DNA of 38,374 bases, taken from assembly GCA_030616775.1 (NCBI GenBank), contig JAUWWQ010000041.1:1-38374 (forward strand), read 5' to 3'. Every line of letters starts with the position of its first letter. Positions within the stretch are counted from its first letter, which is position 1. Position numbers and translations under genes: made by a program. The DNA is from Planctomycetota bacterium (GTDB lineage: Bacteria; Planctomycetota; Phycisphaerae; UBA1845). Positions 31,747 through 38,374 of the stretch are shown in pieces. The notes beneath the pieces are model-generated. The model saw nothing but the letters and a program-made list of their open reading frames with translations. It did not search any database and was not told the origin of the DNA.

Positions 31747-33558
31747 ATGCCTAATCTGGAATGGTTAAGCGCGACAATGGTGGACTGGGTCTGGTCGGTC
31801 CCTCTCTTCTTCCTTTTGCTTGGATGCGGGCTGGTCTTTTCCGTCTTCGCCAAGTTTGTCCAGTGGCGGATTATGACCCACGGCTACGCCTGCATCCGCG
31901 GCCACTACGACAGGCCGGAAGACACCGGGCACATCAGCCACTTCCAGGCGTTATGCGCGGCCCTTTCAGCGACGATCGGCCTGGGAAACATCGCCGGCGT
32001 CGCAGTGGCGATCTCGGTCGGCGGGCCGGGGGCGATCTTCTGGATGTGGATCATCGGTGTCTTCGGCATGGCCCTGAAGTTCATGGAATGCTCGCTGGCC
32101 GTCATGTTCCGCGACGTACGCGACGTGCCCGACCCCAGCGCGCCCGCACTGATGGAAGCCGACGCCGAGCAGCGCACGCTCGAATATCGTGGTGAGCCGC
32201 CGCCCGAACCGGGTACACAACCCAGAGCCCGCGGTGAAGTCCGCGGTGGACCGATGTGGTATATGCAGAAGGCCCTGGTCGAGCCCTTACGCCTTCGCGG
32301 CAACCCCGCGTGGGTCCTGTTCAAGATCCTTGCGGTGTGCTTCGCGGTTGCAACGATGCTCAATTCCTTCGGTGGCGGCAACATGTTCCAGGGTTGGAAC
32401 GTCTCCGACCAATTGCACAAGCAGTTCGCGGTTCCCAATTACATCGCGGCTACCCTCGTGTCGGGGCTCGTGGCCCTGGTCATCATCGGAGGGATCAAGC
32501 GAATCGGTGTGGTGGCATCCCGGCTGGTACCGTTCATGTGTGTGGTGTACGTACTTGGCGCTCTTTACGTCATCGTCTTACATGCCGACGAGATCCCCAA
32601 GTATCTTGCCCTGATCGTCAACTCGGCCTTCACACCCGTAGCGGAGAGCGGAGCCTGCGCGGGTGTCGTGGTCTGGCTTGCCTTCAAGCATGGTCTTCGG
32701 CGGGCGTGCTTCTCGAACGAAGCCGGTGAGGGATCTGCCGCGATGGCCCACGCCGCTGCCCGAACGGAAGAGCCGATCCGCGAAGGCGTCGTCGCGGGGA
32801 TTGGGCCGTTCGTCGACACCATCGTCATTTGCACGATGAGCGCTATGGTGTTGCTGATGAGCGGGGCGTGGGAACGCCCGCCGGTCGGCACGATTGCATC
32901 GATCGAGGGAGACAGGGCCGTGGTGCAAACCGGCGACACTTTGCCGCCCAACATGGAAGGACTCTACCTGGAGCGCATGGTGGTCGACTCCAAGAACCTC
33001 GCGATTCATGTCCTGCGCCAGCGAGATCAGGAGCTCGAGTTTGTCTCGGCACCCATTACCTCGATCGACAGGGGGGATGGCGAAGGATGGGAAGCGCTCA
33101 AGAGAGTGTCGGTCGATCTGTCGGAACTCGCCGAATTCGACCGTGAGCGGGTCGCCGTGGGGCAGCATGTCCACCTGGACCTGGATGGGGCGGAGCTGAC
33201 CGGGTTCGCGTTCGACACCACAATGAAGGGATTCGGGAAGTACATGGTGACACTCGCCGTGTGCCTTTTCGGATTCAGCACCATGATCAGTTGGAGCTAT
33301 TACGGCGAGAAAGGAGCGGAGTATCTGCTGGGACCTCAGGCCATTTTACCGTACAAGTTCCTGTTTGTGATTTTCGTGTTCTTGGGGATGGTGCTGCCCA
33401 AGTTCCAGACCGTTTATGATTTCTCCGATGCCACGACGGGCCTCATGGTGCTCTGTAACCTGCCGGCGGTATTGATACTATCCCCTGTGGTCTTGCGTGC
33501 CGCCAGGGCGTATTTCCGCCGTCTCGACGCCGGTGAAATGCCCCGCCGGTTCAGCTAA
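31747..33558 (+). CDS. AGCS-family alanine/glycine:cation symporter with large insert
   Basis: 603 residues; the family is usually about 450-540. Family motifs are clear: LSATIGLGNIAGVAVAISVGGPGAIFWMW, RGEVRGGPMWYMQKAL, GEGSAAMAHAAARTEEPIREG and YYGEKGAEYLLG. The extra length is mainly a soluble segment at about residues 375-487 between SAMVLLMSGAW and the next helix. It has beta-rich composition (IASIEGDRAVVQTG, LEFVSAPITSIDRGDGEGW) and is probably extracytoplasmic. A second, short insert lies at about 122-160. GGAG precedes the ATG. It likely imports alanine or glycine with sodium. Its stop codon overlaps the convergent mazF-like stop by 3 bp. Confidence 0.92.
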   Translation: MPNLEWLSATMVDWVWSVPLFFLLLGCGLVFSVFAKFVQWRIMTHGYACIRGHYDRPEDTGHISHFQALCAALSATIGLGNIAGVAVAISVGGPGAIFWMWIIGVFGMALKFMECSLAVMFRDVRDVPDPSAPALMEADAEQRTLEYRGEPPPEPGTQPRARGEVRGGPMWYMQKALVEPLRLRGNPAWVLFKILAVCFAVATMLNSFGGGNMFQGWNVSDQLHKQFAVPNYIAATLVSGLVALVIIGGIKRIGVVASRLVPFMCVVYVLGALYVIVLHADEIPKYLALIVNSAFTPVAESGACAGVVVWLAFKHGLRRACFSNEAGEGSAAMAHAAARTEEPIREGVVAGIGPFVDTIVICTMSAMVLLMSGAWERPPVGTIASIEGDRAVVQTGDTLPPNMEGLYLERMVVDSKNLAIHVLRQRDQELEFVSAPITSIDRGDGEGWEALKRVSVDLSELAEFDRERVAVGQHVHLDLDGAELTGFAFDTTMKGFGKYMVTLAVCLFGFSTMISWSYYGEKGAEYLLGPQAILPYKFLFVIFVFLGMVLPKFQTVYDFSDATTGLMVLCNLPAVLILSPVVLRAARAYFRRLDAGEMPRRFS

Positions 33559-33944
33559 TGTGGGAATTGCACAGGTTCGACAGGCTCACAATCAGCCGAG
33601 ATGACGTATCCGATGGCGCGTATCACGTTACGCATGGATTCTCCGTCAAGTGTGTCGATCACGCCGGTGTCTAGATCAAGGTCCAACTGCTCCCGTATCG
33701 TGATCGCCTCTGCCTGGGCAACGCAGTCCTTCTCAAACCCGAACTGTCCTGCGCGAAACGAAACACAGTTCCGTAAATGTTGCCGCGTCTCGAGTCTGCT
33801 GGACGTGATTGGGACTACGACTACATATCCACCCCGATTGAACTCCTCACGGGATACTACGACGACGCGGTGGTGTCGGACCTCCTGCCCCGGTTCGATC
33901 TCCTCAAGATAAGCCAAGTAGATCTCACCAGGGCGGAGCGGCAT
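33555..33944 (-). CDS. MazF/PemK-like toxin
   Basis: 129 residues from the ATG at 33944. That codon overlaps the stop of the upstream gene (TAATG), the usual coupling in toxin-antitoxin pairs; the frame extends 19 codons further without support. Motifs fit the PemK/MazF fold: RPGEIYLAYLEE, HHRVVVVSREEFN, VVVVPITSSR, and CVAQAEAITIREQLDLD where the family has SxAxxxQI. MazF toxins are sequence-specific RNases neutralised by the antitoxin encoded just upstream. The C-terminal tail beyond the conserved IRAIGYVIS is short. Activity cannot be judged by eye. Confidence 0.82.
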   Translation of the reverse strand: MPLRPGEIYLAYLEEIEPGQEVRHHRVVVVSREEFNRGGYVVVVPITSSRLETRQHLRNCVSFRAGQFGFEKDCVAQAEAITIREQLDLDLDTGVIDTLDGESMRNVIRAIGYVISADCEPVEPVQFPH

Positions 33945-34168
33945 TAGTACGGATTCTCTCTGGCCCACCGTGCTACCGACCGACGAGCACCCTTGACCCA
34001 CGCACGCAGTTCATCGTCGGCGTCCTGTGTCTCTGGTGGCAAGGCGTAGTCACCGCCAACCGTGTCGGTGGGTAGGCGTTCGTCGGAGTCGAGCCAACTG
34101 AATATGCCCCGGTCCGGTGAGTCCAGCGACGACGTCGGACTCGGGGGCGTTGTCAGGGTTTCGACCAT
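33944..34168 (-). CDS. Putative antitoxin of the MazF-like toxin
   Basis: 74 residues, acidic and proline/serine-rich at the N-terminus (TTPPSPTSSLDSPD), followed by a hydrophobic patch (GIFSWL) and a C-terminal helix (DDELRAWVKGARRSVARWARE). Its stop overlaps the toxin start by one base. No DNA-binding domain is recognised, which is unusual for a MazE-type antitoxin, so the DNA-binding task may lie elsewhere, perhaps with the upstream 243-residue protein. The role is inferred from size, position and coupling only. Confidence 0.6.
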   Translation of the reverse strand: MVETLTTPPSPTSSLDSPDRGIFSWLDSDERLPTDTVGGDYALPPETQDADDELRAWVKGARRSVARWARENPY

Positions 34169-34185
34169 CAGAGAAGCTCCTTCCC

Positions 34186-34917
34186 CTAGCGATTCAGGAC
34201 GTCGAAGACGCCCTTACGGTTGTAATCGTCAGCCAAACCTAGGATCGTCAGCCAATCCGTCTTCGCCAATTCTTGCTTTACATCACGGTTGTTGACGTCG
34301 ACAACCAACTTCACGCCGAAGCTTATGTGGTCCATGGGTTGACCCGCTTGAACCCGCTTCTGCTCGACAGGTTCGATCGTGAAGATGTGGTTGTGACTTT
34401 CGTCGGGAAGGTTGAACCGGATGCTAATCTCACCTTGATCGGGAACCTCAATTCGTGAGAAACGCTTGGCAACAAGCTCCAGAGATTTGGTGTTTCCACA
34501 TTCGAAAACGTACTCGTTTACTTTCCCGACTCTGATCACCCGGCGCCCCTTAAACACCTCCAAGAAATACTCCATGCAGTCAACGAACACATCATTAATC
34601 TCGGGAAGATCGGGCTCGAGATTGATCTCGCTGATTCGCCGTGGCACAACAATGACCGGGCCGCGTTCGGTCATCGTATATGTCACCACATCTGCGGTCG
34701 GCTTACCTGGGTACTCAAGAGTCTTGAGCATTTCGAAACGTTGCTTCCCAACGACCATCCGGTCGAAGAGCTGTGGATGATGGTCTTGGGCCCAGTTCGA
34801 GAAGTTCTGAAAATGGACCCTATCAAGTTCGATTTGAATCGGTGGGCGAATGTCAGCACCGATCTTTTGAATCCAACGAACGATCATCCCATCCGTGAAT
34901 TTGTAGGAATCCATCAT
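34186..34917 (-). CDS. Unknown protein heading the toxin-antitoxin-like operon
   Basis: 243 residues, soluble, no signal. I do not recognise the family with confidence; the overall pattern (PPIQIELDRVHF near the start, NHIFTIEPVEQKR and SFGVKLVVDVNN towards the end) recalls the TIGR04255 group of sporadic proteins, but this is a guess. The next gene starts 17 bp downstream on the same strand, so the three genes look like one unit. One 60-bp line that I counted is about 48% GC, lower than most of the window, which hints at transfer. A promoter-like sequence and a palindrome lie just upstream. It could be the regulator, a second antitoxin or a chaperone. Confidence 0.7.
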   Translation of the reverse strand: MMDSYKFTDGMIVRWIQKIGADIRPPIQIELDRVHFQNFSNWAQDHHPQLFDRMVVGKQRFEMLKTLEYPGKPTADVVTYTMTERGPVIVVPRRISEINLEPDLPEINDVFVDCMEYFLEVFKGRRVIRVGKVNEYVFECGNTKSLELVAKRFSRIEVPDQGEISIRFNLPDESHNHIFTIEPVEQKRVQAGQPMDHISFGVKLVVDVNNRDVKQELAKTDWLTILGLADDYNRKGVFDVLNR

Positions 34918-34926
34918 ATCACCGTT

Positions 34927-34971
34927 ATTCTAGGCATGCGTACTTGGGACCCAAGTCCTACGCAAGCATGC
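34927..34971 (-). promoter_or_regulatory. Promoter overlapping an operator-like palindrome
   Basis: On the minus strand TTGGGT and TAGAAT are separated by 16 bases and end about 10 bases before the first start codon of the toxin-antitoxin-like operon. The -35-like hexamer lies within the palindrome CTTGGG-A-CCCAAG (34943-34955). GCATGC occurs on both sides (34934-34939 and 34966-34971). This arrangement is typical of autoregulated toxin-antitoxin operons. The transcript would have a very short leader. Confidence 0.45.
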
Positions 34972-35235
34972 ACCAGGTACTCCCATCAGGTCAATCGTAG
35001 GAAAGGACCGACGAATCCACAAGCCCGCGCGCTCACAGGCAATCATTTCCGAAAGCTGAGACCCCGGCTCGCCAGGCCCACTCCTTCCATAACCGACACA
35101 GCTTATCGGAACAACGCCAATAGGGATGCCCCGCGGCGCGGCGTAACTGCAAAATCATCAGCATCAGCTGCGCCGGACCCAGTGCTGGGGCCTCGCCGAC
35201 GGCACCTTAGCACCCTATGTGCGGAATTCAGCATC
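34972..35235. other. Gene-free spacer
   Basis: No gene, repeat or strong hairpin was recognised between the operator-like palindrome and the purN stop codon. Confidence 0.5.
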
Positions 35236-35850
35236 CTAGACAATTGTCACGCTGTCTCCCTCCAGCCTGATCCGTCCTTCAGCAAAGAGCCGGACGGCCT
35301 GGGGATAGGCGATGCACTCCTGCTCGAAGACGCGGGCCGCCAGCGTATCCGGCGTATCATCCGGCAGCACCGGTACCTTCCGCTGTAATATGATCGGGCC
35401 GTGATCGTATTCGTTATCACAGAAATGCACGCTACACCCGCTGACCGTCTTACCGGCTGCAAGGACCGCCTCGTGCACACGCTCACCGTACATTCCCCGG
35501 CCACCGAACTCCGGCAGTAGCGCAGGGTGAATGTTCATCACCCTCCCGTAGAACTCGTCAGGTATCCGCCACAGGGACAAGAAACCGCCCATCAACACCA
35601 GATCGACACCGGCTACGGCATCGGTGATTGCATGCTGAAACGTCGCCGGTGAAAGGCTTCTTCGTTCAATGACGATTGTTGGCAGCCGCAGCTCCCGCGA
35701 TCGTTCCACGCCTTTCACGTCGCCGCGCGAGCTGACGACAATTTCGATGCTTGCGTTCAGCGTACCGGCGGCGATGTGCTCTTGCAGGTTGACCAAAGTC
35801 CGGCCGCCACCGGAGATCAACATACCCAATCGTATCGGTGCTTGCGACAT
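35236..35850 (-). CDS. purN: Phosphoribosylglycinamide formyltransferase
   Basis: 204 residues, normal for PurN. It transfers a formyl group from 10-formyltetrahydrofolate to glycinamide ribonucleotide, the third step of purine synthesis in the cytoplasm. The catalytic residues are N106 and H108 (MNIHPALLPEFGG) and D149 (DNEYDHGPII), and the phosphate-binding loop near the N-terminus is SGGGRTL. No other purine gene is nearby, and both flanks hold gene-poor sequence, so it is probably transcribed alone. Confidence 0.95.
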   Translation of the reverse strand: MSQAPIRLGMLISGGGRTLVNLQEHIAAGTLNASIEIVVSSRGDVKGVERSRELRLPTIVIERRSLSPATFQHAITDAVAGVDLVLMGGFLSLWRIPDEFYGRVMNIHPALLPEFGGRGMYGERVHEAVLAAGKTVSGCSVHFCDNEYDHGPIILQRKVPVLPDDTPDTLAARVFEQECIAYPQAVRLFAEGRIRLEGDSVTIV

Positions 35851-35925
35851 CGCCTCGACACTTAAGCAGAGAAACGAATTCCACGTTGAATGAGCCGCCG
35901 GTCTCTACCGGCATGGTGTCTCCGT

Positions 35926-35948
35926 GCAGGCTAAAGCCTGCGGCTCGG
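35926..35948. repeat. Short palindrome, GCAGGCT-AA-AGCCTGC-GGCTCGG
   Basis: A 7-bp stem over AA followed by GGCTCGG. It matches the elements at 1740-1762 and 11155-11177 except for one compensated base pair (GC to AT) in the stem, which suggests that the hairpin itself is kept. It lies in the spacer upstream of purN. Confidence 0.7.
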
Positions 35949-36042
35949 TCAGCGGAGCCTGCGACTCGATCAGCTCGCATCATGGCAACCCAGGTCCGCT
36001 GACGCAAGTGCAGCCGAAAGATGCCGCCACGACACTTTGATC

Positions 36043-37506
36043 TTACGTCTGGGAGGATATGGCCGCGCTTCCTTCCTTAGAATCGTCCTTGACTATTTCG
36101 CCGTCATCAATCGCGACCCGGAACAGGTCAATCTTCATCCAGGCCCGACTGCGCCACCGCCACCACAGAAAAACGCCGGTGATCACGATCAGACCCGACG
36201 CCGCAAGCCACGGTCCCAGGCTGCCCAGGTGCGGATAGTGTGTCGCGACCAGCCAACCGCAGCCCACGATGATGACCCAGTTGCTGACGATAAAAAACAC
36301 CGAAGGCACGAACGTGTCACCCGCACCGCGCAGCGCCGCACTATACGTGATACCGATCGCGTCGAACAACTGGAATACGGCCGCACACATCATGATGGTC
36401 GTGCCGATCTCTACGACCTTGGGGTCGGCGTTGAACAGACGGATCAATTCGGGACCTTTGAGCCAGTAGAGCACTGAAAGGGAGCCCATGTAAACCAGCG
36501 TGATCAAGGCCGCGATGCGCGCCTCACGTATGGCCCGGGCGGGGTCGTCGGCACCGATCGACTTACCCACAAGCGCGGTCAGCGCCTGCCCCACGCCAAT
36601 CGTCGGCAAGAAGGCCAGCCGCATATACTGCCAGGCCGTGTTCGTTGCTATCAAATGTATGGTCCCGAACTTGGTGCCCACAAGTACGTTGACGAAGATC
36701 GCCCACACGACAACATCGCACAACCATTGAAAACTGCACGGCAGACCGATGCGCAACAGACTCTTCATATAACGCCAGGACGGCCGCCAGGTGCTTCGTG
36801 AATGGAATGTTTGGTCAGCCGAGGGAGCGACCAGGGTCAATCCCAACCGGATCGTTCGATAGCTGACCGCAGCCAGTGTCCCCCAGGCGGCACCCGCGAT
36901 ACCCATCGGTTCGAAACCCAGATGCCCGAAGATCAGCACGAAACTGACGGCGATGTTGACTACGTTGGCCTCGATCGCCGTCCACATGGTCACCCGAGGT
37001 CGATGAACGCCGACAAAAAACCACCCGAAACCGTACGCGGTGATCGTGGGCCCCACCGTCAGCAATGCGACCTGGGTATAAGCCAGTTCCAGGGACTGCA
37101 CCTTCGGATCGTGACCGATCCAGGCCACCAGAGCGGGAAGGTTCGGCCGCAGGGCCAGTGCCACCAGGCCGAAGGCAACAGCCACGTACAGCGATTGCCA
37201 GGCGTAGGAGCTGCAGTCGCGGTACTGCTTTCGTCCCAGTGATTGAGAAGCGAACGTGTTGACCATCGATGCGATGCCCAGTCCCAAGATGATGTACGAC
37301 CACATGATGATCTGCGCAGGAATGATCGCCGCCTGGGCCTCGTCGAGCCCCAACCGGGAGATCATCAGGTAGTCCACGATATCCATGAAAGCGCGCGAGC
37401 TGGTCGTAATCACCACCGGGATCGACATGGCGATCACGTTGCCGACCTCGGCCCTGCGCTGTGCGCGCCGTTGTAAGGTTAACTCAGTGTTTTCGCTTCC
37501 AGGCAT
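36043..37506 (-). CDS. MATE-family efflux transporter
   Basis: 487 residues, typical. Two MatE halves of six helices each are visible, the first from IPVVITTSSRAFMDIVDYLMISRLGLDEAQAAI and the second from MKSLLRIGLPCSFQWLCDVVVWAIF. The inner repeats GWFFVGVHRPRVTMWTAIEANVVNI and YSAALRGAGDTFVPSVFFIVSNWVI correspond to each other. Such proteins export drugs, metabolites or lipid-linked compounds using a sodium or proton gradient. The substrate is unknown. No regulator or partner gene is adjacent. Confidence 0.93.
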   Translation of the reverse strand: MPGSENTELTLQRRAQRRAEVGNVIAMSIPVVITTSSRAFMDIVDYLMISRLGLDEAQAAIIPAQIIMWSYIILGLGIASMVNTFASQSLGRKQYRDCSSYAWQSLYVAVAFGLVALALRPNLPALVAWIGHDPKVQSLELAYTQVALLTVGPTITAYGFGWFFVGVHRPRVTMWTAIEANVVNIAVSFVLIFGHLGFEPMGIAGAAWGTLAAVSYRTIRLGLTLVAPSADQTFHSRSTWRPSWRYMKSLLRIGLPCSFQWLCDVVVWAIFVNVLVGTKFGTIHLIATNTAWQYMRLAFLPTIGVGQALTALVGKSIGADDPARAIREARIAALITLVYMGSLSVLYWLKGPELIRLFNADPKVVEIGTTIMMCAAVFQLFDAIGITYSAALRGAGDTFVPSVFFIVSNWVIIVGCGWLVATHYPHLGSLGPWLAASGLIVITGVFLWWRWRSRAWMKIDLFRVAIDDGEIVKDDSKEGSAAISSQT

Positions 37507-38058
37507 TTGTGGTTCACCACTGCACGGTGCAAGACCACCTTAGCCTATAATGTGGACTTTCAGAAGGGGCGGCGCCTCATACCAGGTTTGCCGTAAAGAT
37601 GTCGGTTGCTCCACTACCGAGTCGCGGGCTTCAACCCGCGCAGTTCTGCCTCCTTCGCCGCCGGTTCCTCTGGTCAGCGATGGCTATACAATGACCGGGC
37701 ATGCCCGCTGCGTCATCACAACCCGGCGATTTCATTAACACGTCCGAAACGGGCGCCGAGACAGCGCGCCATTGCCGCGCGCGATCATCGCTTCATCCAA
37801 CTACGAATCGCACCATCTCCTATATCTCAGTATCGTCGTCGCCATTTGGATGGTCGCGGACGCCGCGCTACGCGTCACAGTCTTCCGCACAACCCCAATG
37901 TCCCTGTCAGTAGCGTGGTTGCTACTTGGTCGTCCCTGAAGAAGCACAATTCGTCTTGATTCGTAGTGTTTTTGGTCGTTGTCGTGGCGTGGAAATTGCA
38001 AGGTTTCTGGCTGATTGGCACGGAAACCTTGCAATTTTGGAAGCGGCATGGAGGCCCT
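37507..38058. other. Gene-free spacer leading into an insertion sequence
   Basis: About 550 bp. CGCGGG/CCCGCG (37623-37628 and 37635-37640) is a short hairpin related in composition to the GCGGGCT family. AGTAGC/GCTACT at about 37909-37926 is a second. The left end of the insertion sequence should lie somewhere in 37900-37990, but the terminal inverted repeat cannot be defined without its partner. No gene is supported. Confidence 0.5.
37993..38037. repeat. Perfect 15-bp inverted repeat upstream of the transposase
   Basis: AAATTGCAAGGTTTC (37993-38007) is exactly complementary to GAAACCTTGCAATTT (38023-38037) over a 15-bp loop. It ends 21 bases before the transposase start. It could be a terminator that blocks read-in from outside, a translation control hairpin or a subterminal transposase site. 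Confidence 0.75.
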
Positions 38059-38374
38059 ATGAAGCCCAAACCCCAGCCTCGCGACGCGTTTGAACTGTTC
38101 CAAGCCCACTTCGATCATATACTCGATCCCAAGCACGAGTTGATCTTGCTGGCCAACAAGATCGACTGGTCGGGTATGGAAGCTGCATTCGTGGACACTT
38201 ACTGCCCCGACTTCGGCGCCCCGGCCAAGGCTGTCCGGCTGATGGTTGGTTTGCACTACCTCAAGTACGCCTTCGACGAGTCGGACGAGTCGGTGGTGGC
38301 CCGCTGGGTCGAGAATCCCTACTGGCAATGCTTCTGCGGCTACACACACATGCAACACGAATGCCCGATCCATC
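38059..38374 (+). CDS. IS5/IS1182-type transposase, N-terminal part
   Basis: About 105 codons before the window ends. It starts MKPKPQPRDAFELFQAHFDH and contains LILLANKIDWSGMEAAF, KAVRLMVGLHYLKYAFDESDESVV and ENPYWQCFCGYTHMQHECPI, the conserved N-terminal domain (DUF772-like) of IS5- and IS1182-group transposases. GGAGG lies before the ATG. The DDE catalytic domain would be beyond the right edge, so whether the element is intact is unknown. Confidence 0.85.
   Translation, partial: MKPKPQPRDAFELFQAHFDHILDPKHELILLANKIDWSGMEAAFVDTYCPDFGAPAKAVRLMVGLHYLKYAFDESDESVVARWVENPYWQCFCGYTHMQHECPIH

Noticed and set aside
37801-38373. Minus-strand open frame at the right edge
   Set aside because: It is antisense to the transposase, whose N-terminal domain is clearly recognisable.

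Overview
The window looks like a chromosome segment of a GC-rich member of the Planctomycetota, most likely a Phycisphaerae-type lineage. This is inferred from gene content, not from a marker gene. The pointers are an exported HAF-repeat protein, an nfeD-nfeD-floA operon, multi-pass membrane proteins carrying planctomycete-style zinc ribbons (CEACGYNL...CPECG and an N-terminal CKCG...CKKCG), and a small EPFRIHMSDG/RHPELAM protein of a kind common in these genomes. No tRNA, rRNA or CRISPR array was recognised.

Layout. 1-503: 5' part of a secreted HAF-repeat protein (minus). 504-949: palindrome-rich spacer. 950-5192: minus-strand operon of NfeD/ClpP-type membrane protease, short NfeD, FloA flotillin and a proline-rich membrane protein. 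5340-8056: GDP-L-fucose synthase, a small conserved protein and an orphan imidazolonepropionase. 8310-10855: plus-strand metallophosphoesterase and a zinc-ribbon membrane protein, followed by a duplicated 3' scrap of the M28 peptidase gene. 11258-19345: minus-strand acyl-CoA operon. 19560-19770: probable transposase remnant. 19907-22667: zinc-ribbon membrane protein and secreted M28 peptidase. 23174-28667: plus-strand operon of two alkaline-phosphatase-superfamily enzymes, a small helical protein and an Oxa1-like membrane protein. 28744-33558: dodecin, two small membrane proteins, an NSS transporter and a divergent AGCS symporter. 33555-34917: toxin-antitoxin-like operon. 35236-37506: PurN and a MATE exporter. 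38059-end: start of an IS transposase.

The most interesting region is 11258-19345. It begins with an archaeal-type HMG-CoA synthase, acetoacetyl-CoA thiolase and DUF35 scaffold, tightly packed as in the known archaeal complex. A LiuC-like hydratase, a biotin carboxylase, a carboxyltransferase closest to glutaconyl-CoA decarboxylase alpha, and a biotin carrier follow. Read as a pathway, this connects acetyl-CoA to 3-methylcrotonyl-CoA through HMG-CoA and 3-methylglutaconyl-CoA, in one direction or the other. No HMG-CoA reductase, HMG-CoA lyase or acyl-CoA dehydrogenase is in the window.

The downstream half of this operon is also full of repeats. Arrays with an exact 7-bp period (CATCCTT or CATTCNN, in both orientations) lie in its gaps, and a GAGAA...TTCTC hairpin cluster lies in another. 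A four-helix-bundle (S23/Avd-like) gene sits inside the operon between two CATCCTT arrays, which supply its start and stop codons. Further short palindromes recur across the window in REP/REPIN-like fashion.
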